A stretch of DNA of 60,748 nucleotides from an uncultured Butyricimonas sp. (GCA_944321845.1 CALUMT010000029.1:1-60748), one strand, 5' to 3'; counted from the stretch's first letter, positions 44,236 through 53,144 are shown. The notes: generated from the sequence alone by a model not told the origin. A program made the numbers and translations.

Positions 44236-44574
44236 TTATTTTGTGAAATTTCTCATACTGTAAATTTTAGAACTCCACGGTGAATAACGTCTTTCCACTT
44301 CTTCGATGGTAATCACGTGTGGCTCCTCATCATGAGCATCAAAATACAAGTGCATAGCCATTGCAATAGCGGCTTGTTCATGCGGTGTCGGGTGCGTGTC
44401 TGTTGTCACGACAGGCTCCGTTTTTACGCTTTTCTTATTATTGTCTTTGCCATGGATAATAGCAGTTTGTAGATTGATAATCCATATTAAGACAATCAAT
44501 AATACAAATACTACCCCCATTCCGACACCCATAACCAGAAGCGTAAATGCCCAGTTTATAGCTAACAAGGTCAT
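44236..44574 (-). CDS. OadG-type small membrane subunit of the decarboxylase (gamma/delta)
   Basis: Small protein of 112 residues with one N-terminal membrane helix (FTLLVMGVGMGVVFVLLIVLIWIIN split over about residues 9-33) and a charged cytosolic tail, as in OadG/MmdD subunits, which hold the complex together. The C-terminal part (VITIEEVERRYSPWSSKIYSMRNF) is of the kind seen in Bacteroidota versions. Confidence 0.85.
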   Translation of the reverse strand: MTLLAINWAFTLLVMGVGMGVVFVLLIVLIWIINLQTAIIHGKDNNKKSVKTEPVVTTDTHPTPHEQAAIAMAMHLYFDAHDEEPHVITIEEVERRYSPWSSKIYSMRNFTK

Positions 44575-44584
44575 ATCTCACGTA

Positions 44585-46144
44585 TTATAAAGGTATGTTT
44601 GAATGTTTCTTCATTGGGTTCGTTACCCGTTTAGTCTGTAATGACTGGAACGCACGAATTACACGGAAACGCGTATTGCGCGGTTCGATAACGTCATCAA
44701 TGTATCCATAGGATGCAGCCTTATACGGGTTAGCGAAAGCCTTGTTGTATTCTTCTTCTTTTTCTGCGATGAATTTTGCTTTCTCCTCCGGATCGGTAAT
44801 GGCTGCCACTTCTTTACCATATAATACTTCAATGGCACCTTTGGCTCCCATTACGGCGATTTGTGCTGTTGGCCAAGCGTAGTTGAAGTCGCCACGTAAC
44901 TGCTTACAAGACATCACATCGTGAGCACCTCCGTAAGATTTACGCAATGTTACAGTAACCTTTGGAACAGTAGCCTCTCCATAAGCAAACATTAATTTGG
45001 CTCCGTGAGTGATGATTCCACCATATTCTTGAACTCTTCCCGGCAAGAATCCTGGAACATCAACAAGAGTCAATATTGGAATGTTGAAGCAGTCGCAGAA
45101 ACGAACGAATCGAGCAGCCTTTCGTGAAGCCTCGATGTCAAGTACTCCAGCATAGAAACTCGGTTGGTTAGCGATAACTCCCACGGAACGACCACCCATA
45201 CGGCAGAATCCAACGATAATATTACGGGCATAGCGTTGGTGAACTTCCAAGAATTTTCCGTTATCAACGATTGCCTCGATTACCTCCATCATGTTGTAAG
45301 GTAAGTTTGGATTATCAGGAATCAAGCTATTTAATTTGTCTTCCAAACGATCGATCGGATCGTTGCATACGATCATCGGGGCCTCTTCCAAGTTGTTGGA
45401 TGGCAGATAAGAAAGTAGATCACGGATTAATGCGATTCCTTCTTCCTCGTTGGCAGCCAAGAAATGAGAAACACCTGACTTGCTGGAGTGTACTTCTGCA
45501 CCACCAAGCTCTTCCGTACTGATATCTTCACCCGTAACTGTTTTTACCACCTTCGGTCCTGTTACGAACATGTATGACGTTTGGTCAGTCATTAAAATGA
45601 AGTCAGTTAAGGCCGGAGAATAAACAGCTCCTCCTGCGCAGGGACCGAAAATAGCAGAGATTTGAGGGATGACACCTGAGGCCAAAATATTCCGTTCGAA
45701 AATTTCAGCGTATCCGGCTAAAGAATTTACACCCTCTTGGATACGGGCACCGCCGGAATCATTCAAACCAATAACAGGAGCCCCAACCGTCATAGCTTTA
45801 TCCATTACTTTACAAATCTTTTGAGCTAATGTTTCAGAAAGAGCTCCTCCGAATACGGTAAAGTCCTGGGCAAATACAAAAACGATTCGTCCGTTAACGG
45901 TTCCTTGTCCTGTTACAACACCATCTCCAAGGAATGTCGTTTTTTCCATCCCGAAATTATGGCAACGGTGTGTTACGAACATGTCGAATTCCTCGAAACT
46001 GTCTTGGTCCAACAACATGGCAATTCTTTCCCGTGCCGTGTATTTCCCTTTCTTGTGTTGGGAATCGATACGTTTTTCTCCTCCGCCTAATTTCGCTTTA
46101 ATACGTAAGTCAATTAATTCTTTGACTTTATCTTGATTTGTCAT
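44585..46144 (-). CDS. mmdA: Methylmalonyl-CoA decarboxylase alpha subunit (carboxyltransferase)
   Basis: Cytosolic carboxyltransferase of 519 residues that moves the carboxyl group from (S)-methylmalonyl-CoA to the biotin carrier, releasing propionyl-CoA. It shows the acyl-CoA carboxyltransferase motifs [35 protein letters not shown] and, in the second half, [17 protein letters not shown] and [12 protein letters not shown]. By sequence it could also be called propionyl-CoA carboxylase beta; the sodium-pump neighbours decide for decarboxylase. Confidence 0.94.
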   Translation of the reverse strand: MTNQDKVKELIDLRIKAKLGGGEKRIDSQHKKGKYTARERIAMLLDQDSFEEFDMFVTHRCHNFGMEKTTFLGDGVVTGQGTVNGRIVFVFAQDFTVFGGALSETLAQKICKVMDKAMTVGAPVIGLNDSGGARIQEGVNSLAGYAEIFERNILASGVIPQISAIFGPCAGGAVYSPALTDFILMTDQTSYMFVTGPKVVKTVTGEDISTEELGGAEVHSSKSGVSHFLAANEEEGIALIRDLLSYLPSNNLEEAPMIVCNDPIDRLEDKLNSLIPDNPNLPYNMMEVIEAIVDNGKFLEVHQRYARNIIVGFCRMGGRSVGVIANQPSFYAGVLDIEASRKAARFVRFCDCFNIPILTLVDVPGFLPGRVQEYGGIITHGAKLMFAYGEATVPKVTVTLRKSYGGAHDVMSCKQLRGDFNYAWPTAQIAVMGAKGAIEVLYGKEVAAITDPEEKAKFIAEKEEEYNKAFANPYKAASYGYIDDVIEPRNTRFRVIRAFQSLQTKRVTNPMKKHSNIPL

Positions 46145-46174
46145 AGCGTTTCTTTTAATAGGATATTCATCTGA

Positions 46175-46579
46175 TTATTTCGTGCCGCAAAGTTCGGTTA
46201 ACACTCTGCAAGTTGTCTTCGGGTGCAAGAATCCGATTCTTAAACCTTCTGCACCTCCACGAGGAGCTTTGTCGATTAATTGGCAACCGGCAGCAGCGGC
46301 ATCATTTAATGCTGTTTGTACATCTTCAACAGCAAATGCCATGTGGTGCATACCACCTCCGTTTTTCTCGATGAATTTTGCAATAGTACTGTCTGGACTT
46401 GTCGGTTCCAACAACTCAATCTTTGTTTGACCAACTTTGAAGAAAGCTGTTTTTACTTTTTGGTCTGCAACTTCTTCGATTGCATAGCATTCTAGACCTA
46501 ATACTTTTTCATAAAAAGGAATTGCTTCCTCTAAATTGGCAACAGCGATACCAATGTGTTCAATATGAGTCGGTTTCAT
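46175..46579 (-). CDS. mce: Methylmalonyl-CoA epimerase
   Basis: Glyoxalase-fold metal enzyme of 134 residues converting (R)- and (S)-methylmalonyl-CoA. It shows the metal ligands His7/His10 in PTHIEHIGIAVANLEEAI, the middle KIELLEPTSPDSTIAKFIEKNGGGMHHMAF (given here only as the region around residues 55-85), and the final Glu in RVLTELCG. First gene of the five-gene operon; together with methylmalonyl-CoA mutase elsewhere it completes the succinate-to-propionate pathway. Confidence 0.95.
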   Translation of the reverse strand: MKPTHIEHIGIAVANLEEAIPFYEKVLGLECYAIEEVADQKVKTAFFKVGQTKIELLEPTSPDSTIAKFIEKNGGGMHHMAFAVEDVQTALNDAAAAGCQLIDKAPRGGAEGLRIGFLHPKTTCRVLTELCGTK

Positions 46580-46726
46580 GATAATATAAATTATGTATTA
46601 ATATGTTTATGTTATTTGTTCCTAGTTGTTTGCCTTTTATCGTGTATAAAAAAATATGCTTTTAAAACACATGCGCGAATGTATAGATTGTAATTGCCAT
46701 AATCAAGGAAAAAAACTATATATTTT

Positions 46727-46764
46727 CAAAAAAAATGAGGGAATTCGTTTAAGACGATCCCCTC
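46727..46764 (-). terminator. Terminator of the LolA-like gene
   Basis: GAGGGAATTCGT (46737-46748) pairs with ACGATCCCCTC (46754-46764) with one mismatch region. On the minus strand it is followed by eight T. Confidence 0.75.
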
Positions 46765-46804
46765 TTGAAAAATCTCTTGAAATATGAAATAATGATCCCG
46801 CTAT

Positions 46805-47440
46805 TTAGCGTAAATCAATGACATCTACATCTGGATGAGCTGCGGTGTCAAAGCGGAAAAAGCTTTGATCCAATTCCTTTTCCGGTTGTTTTATGCTCTT
46901 TATGGTAATGACGATGTCATTCCCGTCTTTACCGAATGAAGTCACTTTCTCTACCTGATTGTTTTTCGTGTTAATCCACACGCCGATCTTTTCTATTTGG
47001 TGGTGCTCTTCTTTGGGGGTTAATTCGATATAGGCTTTTCCCCCTTTTTCTTCTACAAGTTTCTGGTTGAATTTTTGGTTGTGGATATCGAACAATATAG
47101 TCGGGTTTAACATTTCATCTTCGTTGTCATCCGGAGTTTTTATATTTACTTCTCCTGCTTCCGGCATGTAAGTGTAAATAACTTCCCCGTCAAAATAATT
47201 TTCAGTGTCCATGACATCTATACGGTACATGGGATTTTTCATGTATGCTTTACCCGGGTGTGTTTCCTGAATATGTTCCTCCGTGTTTATCATGGAAAGT
47301 TCAAAAACAATTTCTACGGCAGGCAAGGCTTTAATCGTGGCGACGGCTTTGTCTAGAATCGTTTTTGCCCGATTATCTGCTTGTGCGAAAGATTGAATAG
47401 TCAGTATTGTACAAAGTAGAAGTGCAAGTGTGTGTTTCAT
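46805..47440 (-). CDS. LolA-like outer-membrane lipoprotein carrier protein
   Basis: Periplasmic protein of 211 residues with a cleavable signal peptide (TLALLLCTILTIQSFAQ). The body follows the LolA pattern: helix AKTILDKAVATIKALPAVEIVF, then strands with YRIDVMDTENYFDGEVIYTYMP and a C-terminal sheet (IGVWINTKNNQVEKVTSFGKDG). LolA-like proteins carry lipids or lipoproteins across the periplasm; several Bacteroidota paralogues have unclear roles. Start at 47440 gives the signal peptide directly. It is divergent from the EamA gene across a compact double promoter. Confidence 0.85.
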   Translation of the reverse strand: MKHTLALLLCTILTIQSFAQADNRAKTILDKAVATIKALPAVEIVFELSMINTEEHIQETHPGKAYMKNPMYRIDVMDTENYFDGEVIYTYMPEAGEVNIKTPDDNEDEMLNPTILFDIHNQKFNQKLVEEKGGKAYIELTPKEEHHQIEKIGVWINTKNNQVEKVTSFGKDGNDIVITIKSIKQPEKELDQSFFRFDTAAHPDVDVIDLR

Positions 47441-47465
47441 CGTTTTTTCAGTTTTTATTTTCGGG

Positions 47466-47492
47466 CAAATGTATAAAAAATCCCTATTTTTG
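47466..47492. promoter_or_regulatory. Overlapping divergent promoters of the LolA-like and EamA genes
   Basis: TACATTTG on the minus strand (47466-47473) and TATTTTTG on the plus strand (47485-47492) both match TAnnTTTG, and only 11 bases separate them. The -33 regions of the two promoters therefore overlap each other's core, so the two genes may compete for polymerase. Confidence 0.55.
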
Positions 47493-47513
47493 CGCCGTTT
47501 TTTGCGATGGAAA

Positions 47514-48377
47514 ATGAAAAGGGTAAAAGGATTATTATTTGCAGCTCTTTCGGCTGCGACATTCGGTTTGATCCCATTGTATGCCAATCAGGCTATACTG
47601 GATGGTGTGAATAACGAGACGATTCTCGTGTATCGTTATGGAATTGCGGGATTGGTTTATGCCTTGTATCTGTTGTTTAGACGTGTTGATATGCGTTTGT
47701 CTACGGGCGAATTAAAGGAAGTTATCTTTGCCGGGGTTGGCTGTTACGGGATTACCGCCTTTTTTTTAATGCTTTCATATCATTATATGCCGACGGGAGT
47801 GGCTACCGCGATACATTATTTTTATCCGGTTGTTGTCGCCTTGTTGATGCATTTTGTCTATAAGGAGCGATTGGGGTGGATTGTGAATCTCGGGATTTGG
47901 CTGGCGATTGCTGGCGTCGCTTTGCTGTCGTGGACACCTGGTGATGTCAATTGGTGGGGATTGTTCTTTGTACTTGTTTCGACTTTGACTTATGGAAGTT
48001 ATATCGTGGTTCTGAACAGGCCTGTGCTGAAACGGATGAATCCGGACGTGCTGACATGTTATGCTCTTTTGTTTACCGCATTGTTTTATTTGCTATTAGG
48101 AGGTGTACAGGGGAAAATGGAGTTTATTACACGCCCGAGGTTTTTGCTTGACATGTTCCAGTTGGCGGTGCTAAGTACAATTCTTTCTGCCCGTTTATTG
48201 GTGTCTGCGGTTAAATTGATCGGTTCCGTGCCCTGTTCCGTGTTGGGAACATTGGAGCCGTTGACGGCTATTGTAATAGGTGTGTTTTATTTTCAGGAGC
48301 ATCTCTCCATGTTGAATTACGTGGGGTTGGTTATCGTGCTGATTGCCGTGCTTATTGTCATTTTGAAAAAGAAATAA
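47514..48377 (+). CDS. EamA/DMT family transporter
   Basis: Inner-membrane transporter of 287 residues with ten predicted helices in two EamA repeats (GLLFAALSAATFGLIPLYANQ at the start; GSVPCSVLGTLEPLTAIVIG in the second half). Members export amino acids or other metabolites; substrate unknown. The ATG at 47514 is chosen because upstream in-frame ATGs lie before or on the presumed -7 box. Confidence 0.9.
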   Translation: MKRVKGLLFAALSAATFGLIPLYANQAILDGVNNETILVYRYGIAGLVYALYLLFRRVDMRLSTGELKEVIFAGVGCYGITAFFLMLSYHYMPTGVATAIHYFYPVVVALLMHFVYKERLGWIVNLGIWLAIAGVALLSWTPGDVNWWGLFFVLVSTLTYGSYIVVLNRPVLKRMNPDVLTCYALLFTALFYLLLGGVQGKMEFITRPRFLLDMFQLAVLSTILSARLLVSAVKLIGSVPCSVLGTLEPLTAIVIGVFYFQEHLSMLNYVGLVIVLIAVLIVILKKK

Positions 48378-48382
48378 ATTCA

Positions 48383-48415
48383 TTCTGTCGATTCTTCCTT
48401 TTTCTGCTAACTTTG
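48383..48415 (+). promoter_or_regulatory. Promoter of cdaA
   Basis: TAACTTTG (48408-48415) matches the -7 box exactly; a weak TTCTG about 20 bases upstream may serve as -33. It is 58 bases before the cdaA start. Confidence 0.5.
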
Positions 48416-48473
48416 TTGTCGGAATTCCTTTATATTTGCTTCTTAAAAGAGATACTTGCTAAAATTGAAAATT

Positions 48474-49259
48474 ATGTTGCTGTTCATCACTCTGGGCTTT
48501 TGGGATATACTGGATATTTTGTTGGTCGCATTCGTGTTCTATCAGGTTTATAAACTGGTAAAGGGTACGGTTGCCGTGAACATATTTGTCGGCTTATTTA
48601 TTTTCTATGTGGCCTGGTTATTGGTGAAAGCGTTGAATATGGAACTTATTTCCTCCATCCTTGGACAATTTATGGGTGTGGGAGTGATTGCTTTGCTTAT
48701 TGTGTTCCAGCAGGAGGTTCGGCGATTCTTGTTATTGTTGGGAAGTAAATATAATTTCCAGAATATCTTCAACATGAATCGTTTGTTATCCAAACATTCT
48801 GTTAATGATGAAGTGGCGGATGCTATCGTGAATGCCTGTGACTATTTTTCCAAGACGAAGACAGGGGCATTAATTGTTTTGTCGCAGCATTCCGAATTGT
48901 ACAATTACGCGCAGACAGGTGTTTTTTTAAAATCAATCGTGACGGAAGAATTGCTCGAGAATATATTTTTTAAAAATTCACCTTTGCATGATGGTGCGGC
49001 AATCATTGCGGATAATAAGATATTGGCAGCTCGTTGTATCCTTCCTGTTTCCGATAACACGAATATTCCGGGGAGTTTGGGATTGCGCCATCGTGCGGCC
49101 ATTGGAATGAGCTCTGCCACGGATGCTCATATTGTGGTCGTGAGTGAGGAAACGGGAAACATCTCCTTTGTCAAGGATGGGCATTTTAAAGTCCGTATAA
49201 CGCCAGAAGAACTGAATCGCTTCTTGCATAATGATTTCTCTGGTTTTATTGTAAAATAA
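48474..49259 (+). CDS. cdaA: Diadenylate cyclase CdaA
   Basis: Membrane-bound enzyme making the second messenger c-di-AMP from two ATP. The 261-residue protein has three N-terminal membrane helices (about residues 1-75) and a DisA_N/DAC domain with the catalytic DGA motif at 173-175 (LHDGAAII) and the RHR motif at 205-207 (GLRHRAAIG). The ATG at 48474 is preferred to the TTG 18 bases upstream. No CdaR-type partner gene lies next to it. Confidence 0.94.
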   Translation: MLLFITLGFWDILDILLVAFVFYQVYKLVKGTVAVNIFVGLFIFYVAWLLVKALNMELISSILGQFMGVGVIALLIVFQQEVRRFLLLLGSKYNFQNIFNMNRLLSKHSVNDEVADAIVNACDYFSKTKTGALIVLSQHSELYNYAQTGVFLKSIVTEELLENIFFKNSPLHDGAAIIADNKILAARCILPVSDNTNIPGSLGLRHRAAIGMSSATDAHIVVVSEETGNISFVKDGHFKVRITPEELNRFLHNDFSGFIVK

Positions 49260-49261
49260 AA

Positions 49262-49300
49262 GCACCCCTTTGTTTGTGAGTGGGGTGCCTGATATTTTTC
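49262..49300 (+). terminator. Terminator of cdaA
   Basis: GCACCCC (49262-49268) pairs with GGGGTGC (49282-49288), followed after a few bases by TATTTTTC. It may also work for the converging lipoprotein gene. Confidence 0.7.
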
Positions 49301-49311
49301 TGCTTGGGGGT

Positions 49312-50148
49312 TCAATGTTCTTGAATTGCGGAAATAATTTGGGCGGAATTGGCGTTGATGTATAAGATAACCTCTTGATGCCCGGATTCCAGATTAAAGA
49401 TGTATAGATTTGTCCCGTCTGCCTGTTCCTCGTAGTCAATATCATCGATTTGATATTGGGCATAGGCGGAAGCTTGTAGAGCTTGCATCACCTTAGCGGG
49501 TACTTCGTTCCGGAGTACTTCCCAGTTTGTTGCCACCCATTGGTTTTTGTAATTGAAAACGACCTCTTTTTTGATGCGGTTATCCACGATGTCAATTTTA
49601 AGTAGGCTGTTATCTTCCTCTACTTCAATGATATTGGCTTGAGGGTATTTTTGCTGTAAAAATTGTTTGACATTTTCGGGTAAATTCATGGGTTGATGTT
49701 CATGGGGATCGTGCATGACCGTTTTGATACGGGTCCCGTTCTCCAGATAGTGGATGGCCATTTCCTGTTCTCCCAGTTCTACTTGTAGAATGTAGAGAGA
49801 CTCCATGCCGTTTCGTTCCACTTTTTCCACGTCTTCTATAGCCCAGTTCTTGAATTCGCTGGCATCAAACCCGTTTCTAATCACCACGGGAAGTTGTCTG
49901 AAACTTAGTTCGCTTTCCGTCATACTCCATTCGCCCTTGTTGTCGAACCACGCTTCGCTTTTCGTGTTGTTAAGAATGAATTCTGCCACGTAATACGAAT
50001 TCCTGATTTCCCAATTCACTCGTGTCGCTTGAGTGTATTTGTTGTTGAAGGACTCAATGACGTTTTTTGGGGGAGTGTATCCATTGGCTTTGCAGCCTAC
50101 GAATATGGAAGCGAAAGCCATGCATAACAATATCGTGATCTTTTTCAT
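49312..50148 (-). CDS. PepSY-like (DUF2874) lipoprotein, copy 1
   Basis: A 278-residue lipoprotein (lipobox FVGC) with two tandem PepSY-like (DUF2874) units. In unit 1, SFNNKYTQATRVNWEIRN leads to YYVAEF, AWFDNKGEWSMTESE and a helix LPVVIRNGFDASEF; the second unit begins at QFLQQKYPQANIIEVE. These small domains resemble BLIP-type folds and are thought to bind ligands or inhibit enzymes in the periplasm. It lies 20 bases after copy 2 in the same direction, so the two are co-transcribed. Function is unknown. Confidence 0.82.
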   Translation of the reverse strand: MKKITILLCMAFASIFVGCKANGYTPPKNVIESFNNKYTQATRVNWEIRNSYYVAEFILNNTKSEAWFDNKGEWSMTESELSFRQLPVVIRNGFDASEFKNWAIEDVEKVERNGMESLYILQVELGEQEMAIHYLENGTRIKTVMHDPHEHQPMNLPENVKQFLQQKYPQANIIEVEEDNSLLKIDIVDNRIKKEVVFNYKNQWVATNWEVLRNEVPAKVMQALQASAYAQYQIDDIDYEEQADGTNLYIFNLESGHQEVILYINANSAQIISAIQEH

Positions 50149-50168
50149 GTCGTTAATTTACGCTTGTT

Positions 50169-51023
50169 TTACAATACTTCATTTCCTTCCATGTCAAAAG
50201 TCTTGACAATCTCAATATCGTGTTCTTTTTCGAATTCCACGATGTATACGGTTCCATTGGCATTTTCCCGTAGGTTAACATCATCAACCTGGTAACCTTG
50301 ACTCTCGTAGTTTCGAATGGCATTTTTTACAGCTTCTTCCGTGATACCGTTATTGGAGTTGTTGCGGTAGTAGATGTCCCATGTCGTATGCTGCCATTCG
50401 TCATTATTGTTGAAATATACTTCCTTGTAAATATTTTCGTGTTTAATTTCAATTTCAGTTCCACGGGCTTCTTTATCAACATCAACAATTGTAGCTCCGG
50501 CATATCTGCTGTTTATCAATTCCTGTTGCTTGTTTGTCAATTGGATCGGCATGTGTGAATGATCGTCAGAATCAGTTATGGTCTTAATTAAGTCGCCTTT
50601 CTCGTTGTAATATAAATCAACTTCTTGTTCTCCTTGTTCCAGATCAAGTATGTACAAGGTTTCCGTGTTCAATCTTTCCAGCATATCGATATCCTCTTTC
50701 CTCCAGCTGTTGTATTCGCTTGCCTCGAAACTGGTTTTTACGGCTTGGGGAAGCATCTCATAGGTAATGTCGCTTTCCGTCATAACCCATTCTCCTCCTT
50801 CTGAAAACCAGGCTTCTCTCTCGATATTTTCATATCGGAAATCGGCTACATAATAATTTTGTTCCTTATCCCAATCTACTTTTGAAATTCCGGGGTATTT
50901 GCTGTCCAATGCACTCACGATGTGTTGGTCTGGTGTCCACTTGTCGTCGTTGTCATCACAACTGGTTGTCATAAATGTTCCCGCGATGGCGAGCATGCTT
51001 AAAAATGTGATTCTTGTTTTCAT
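50169..51023 (-). CDS. PepSY-like (DUF2874) lipoprotein, copy 2
   Basis: A 284-residue lipoprotein (lipobox MTTSC, followed by an acidic stretch DDNDD). It is a clear paralogue of copy 1: LDSKYPGISKVDWDKEQNYY, AWFSEGGEWVMTESD and YILDLEQGEQEVDLYY align with the corresponding parts there. It contains two PepSY-like units. The acidic N-terminal tail could bind cations. First gene of the pair, with 11-nt-spaced direct repeats upstream that resemble a response-regulator site, just after the histidine kinase gene. Confidence 0.82.
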   Translation of the reverse strand: MKTRITFLSMLAIAGTFMTTSCDDNDDKWTPDQHIVSALDSKYPGISKVDWDKEQNYYVADFRYENIEREAWFSEGGEWVMTESDITYEMLPQAVKTSFEASEYNSWRKEDIDMLERLNTETLYILDLEQGEQEVDLYYNEKGDLIKTITDSDDHSHMPIQLTNKQQELINSRYAGATIVDVDKEARGTEIEIKHENIYKEVYFNNNDEWQHTTWDIYYRNNSNNGITEEAVKNAIRNYESQGYQVDDVNLRENANGTVYIVEFEKEHDIEIVKTFDMEGNEVL

Positions 51024-51086
51024 AGTTATCCTTTTTTATGTGTTTGTATTCTTTTTCTGTAATTTGATGATACAAAAAAACAATGA

Positions 51087-51108
51087 GATTTGGGAAAGAT
51101 TTGGGAAA
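51087..51108 (-). promoter_or_regulatory. Two perfect 11-nt direct repeats upstream of the PepSY-like genes
   Basis: The 11-mer GATTTGGGAAA (plus strand) is present at 51087-51097 and again at 51098-51108. On the coding strand this reads TTTCCCAAATC twice. It lies 64-85 bases upstream of the lipoprotein start, with a weak -7-like TTTTTTTG at 51073-51080. The arrangement is that of an OmpR-type regulator site. Confidence 0.5.
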
Positions 51109-51128
51109 ATGTCCGATTTCTCCAAAAT

Positions 51129-52403
51129 TTATTGCAAAAAAATCTGGAAATTATGCTTGCCGTTATGATAATACTTTATTTGGAAGTGGTAAAAATGGAT
51201 AATACTGTTCACGATAGCCAATCCTAATCCCGTGGATTCCGATTTCTTGTAATCGGATTGATAAAAGCGACGGAATATCCGTTGGGGATCTAGTGGAGGC
51301 TCGTTGCTTGTATTACTGAAAACAAGGTCATGTTTTTGTATGCTGATGTTTATCTCGCCGTTATTCGGGGAGTGAATCATGGCATTTTTGATGAGGTTTG
51401 AGATGAGTACATTGGCAAGAATCTCGTTCATCTGTACGTCACACGTGTCATGTTCTTCTATATTGATCTGGATGTTTTTGTATTCATATATTTCTGAGAA
51501 ATCTTCTGTGATTTCCTGAATAAGGGAATTCATGTTGATGTTTTGCTTATCGTGGAACTGGCCGTTTTCAATGCGGGATAGTAAAAGTAAGGATTTATTA
51601 AGCAGTACGGCTCTGCGTATCGTGTCGTGAATCTGGCCGATTTCCTGTAATTGTTCTTCCGTGCAGGGGGTGTTTTCTGCCAGCAGTTCAAGCTTGTTCT
51701 GGCAGATGGCCAACGGGGTCTGCAATTCATGCGATGCGTTCTCGATAAATTGTTTTTGTTGAGCGTACATATCTTCGCTGCGTTGGGCCATTTGTTGAAT
51801 GGCCGTGTTCAGTTGTTTGAATTCATTTACTCTTGTGGGATTATCCAATGGGGCAATCTGGCTTCCCGGGGTAAACAGGTTTAGCCAGTTCATTAGTTTG
51901 TAAAATGGTTTCCAGCTTTTCCTGAAAACAATATTTGATATGGTTATCAGGCATATAAATAGTACGAAATACAAAATGATGACCCACGTGAGCATAGCCC
52001 GTATCATATCGTCTTTTTCCAGAGTAGACATTTGGATTGTCAGTTCGTAAAACTTGCTGTTCGGTCCCCTGAAGGCTGTTTTGAGAACCCGGATGGGGTC
52101 AAATTCCAGTTCGGTTTCATAAAAACGGGTAGAATCGAAATAACGTTCCTTGTAATGGATAGCTTCTTTTTCTGTAATTTCCCGGATGTGATATTGGCTC
52201 ATTAGGTCCTTGTCTCCTAAATTCAGGGTGGTCGTGTCTTGCATGAATTGGCGGATAATGAGAATCTTGAAATTTTCCAGGCTGTCATCCGTTTCATCCC
52301 ATACCTCTTCGAAAATGTTGAATGAGAATAAAGCGGCCCATGCCGTGAGAATAATGATCATCACGACGGATAGTTTCCTGATGGTATAATGAATCAGTTT
52401 CAT
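51129..52403 (-). CDS. Sensor histidine kinase
   Basis: Two-helix membrane kinase of 424 residues. A membrane helix near residues 11-30 and another near 136-158 enclose a periplasmic sensor region of about 105 residues. Then a HAMP-like linker, the HisKA domain with phospho-accepting His225 in ENASHELQTPLA, and the HATPase domain with the N box (LISNLIKNAMIHSP) and G box (GLGLAIVNSI). It overlaps the response regulator gene by 4 bases. The N-terminal sensor has no recognisable ligand domain. Confidence 0.94.
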   Translation of the reverse strand: MKLIHYTIRKLSVVMIIILTAWAALFSFNIFEEVWDETDDSLENFKILIIRQFMQDTTTLNLGDKDLMSQYHIREITEKEAIHYKERYFDSTRFYETELEFDPIRVLKTAFRGPNSKFYELTIQMSTLEKDDMIRAMLTWVIILYFVLFICLITISNIVFRKSWKPFYKLMNWLNLFTPGSQIAPLDNPTRVNEFKQLNTAIQQMAQRSEDMYAQQKQFIENASHELQTPLAICQNKLELLAENTPCTEEQLQEIGQIHDTIRRAVLLNKSLLLLSRIENGQFHDKQNINMNSLIQEITEDFSEIYEYKNIQINIEEHDTCDVQMNEILANVLISNLIKNAMIHSPNNGEINISIQKHDLVFSNTSNEPPLDPQRIFRRFYQSDYKKSESTGLGLAIVNSIIHFYHFQIKYYHNGKHNFQIFLQ

Positions 52404-53086
52404 GCTTCCGGTGTTGATACAAGTTTATAACCGAAACCATATACGGCTTTGATTTCCGCTTCTGCTTCCGCTGTTTTTAATTTTTTCCGCAGGTTTTTCA
52501 CCTGGGAGTAGATGAAATCAAGGCTGTCCGCTTGATCTATGCGGTCTCCCCAAATGGATTCCGCTAAAGCCGTTTTGTTGATTAGCCGATCCGGGTTTGT
52601 CGTGAAATAATAAAGCAGGTCGAATTCCTTGCGGTTCAGTTTTAGTTCTTTCCCGTTGACTGTCGCTGAATGGCGGTCGGGAAAAACGGTAAGGTTGCCT
52701 ATAGTGATTTGTAATTCTCCCTCGTTTTGTTTGCGTCGGATAACGGATTTTACCCTTGCGTTTAATTCTGCCAGGTGGAATGGTTTTGCCAGGTAATCAT
52801 CGGCACCTAAATCCAGTCCGAGCACCTTGTCCTCGATCGAATCTTTAGCGGAAATGATGATTACACTTTCCCGTTTCCTGATTTTTTTGAGTTCTTCCAG
52901 AATGGATAATCCGCTTCCCCCGGGTAGCATGATGTCCAATAAGATACAATCATAATCATAATCATTGATTTTTTGTAAGGCGCTGGGATAATCGGGGGCT
53001 TCCTCTACCACGAAGCGTTCTTTTTCCAGTGAACGGGTCATGACTTCCCGCAGACTTTTCTCGTCTTCAATAATTAAGATTTTCAT
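52400..53086 (-). CDS. OmpR/PhoB-type response regulator
   Basis: 228-residue regulator with a receiver domain (phospho-acceptor Asp51 in CILLDIMLPGGSG, acidic pocket IIEDEK, switch Lys in DDYLAKPFHLAEL) and a C-terminal winged helix of the OmpR type (LNRKEFDLLYYFTTNPDRLINK; VKNLRKKLKTA). First gene of the two-component operon. It probably controls its own promoter and the nearby PepSY-like lipoprotein genes, judging from related 11-nt repeats at both places. Confidence 0.95.
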   Translation of the reverse strand: MKILIIEDEKSLREVMTRSLEKERFVVEEAPDYPSALQKINDYDYDCILLDIMLPGGSGLSILEELKKIRKRESVIIISAKDSIEDKVLGLDLGADDYLAKPFHLAELNARVKSVIRRKQNEGELQITIGNLTVFPDRHSATVNGKELKLNRKEFDLLYYFTTNPDRLINKTALAESIWGDRIDQADSLDFIYSQVKNLRKKLKTAEAEAEIKAVYGFGYKLVSTPEA

Positions 53087-53105
53087 TTCTTCCCTTGTTT
53101 TTACG

Positions 53106-53113
53106 CGAAGTTA
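53106..53113 (-). promoter_or_regulatory. -7-like box of the two-component operon
   Basis: The minus strand reads TAACTTCG, one mismatch from TAnnTTTG, 20-27 bases upstream of the response-regulator start and directly next to the TTCCA repeats, which occupy the place of the -33 element. Confidence 0.45.
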
Positions 53114-53144
53114 TGGAAATATTCTGGAAAGAAACTGGAACGAA
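53112..53144 (-). promoter_or_regulatory. Three 11-nt-spaced TTCCA repeats, likely response-regulator site
   Basis: TGGAA (plus strand; TTCCA on the coding strand) occurs at 53114, 53125 and 53136, exactly 11 bases apart. Such one-face spacing is typical of OmpR/PhoB family sites. It overlaps the region between the two-component operon and the divergent lgt promoter. Confidence 0.55.

Noticed and set aside
46580-46736. Possible riboswitch upstream of the methylmalonyl-CoA operon (cobalamin expected by pathway)
   Set aside because: The upstream region of epimerase is short and AT-rich, with no conserved B12-box-like sequence visible.
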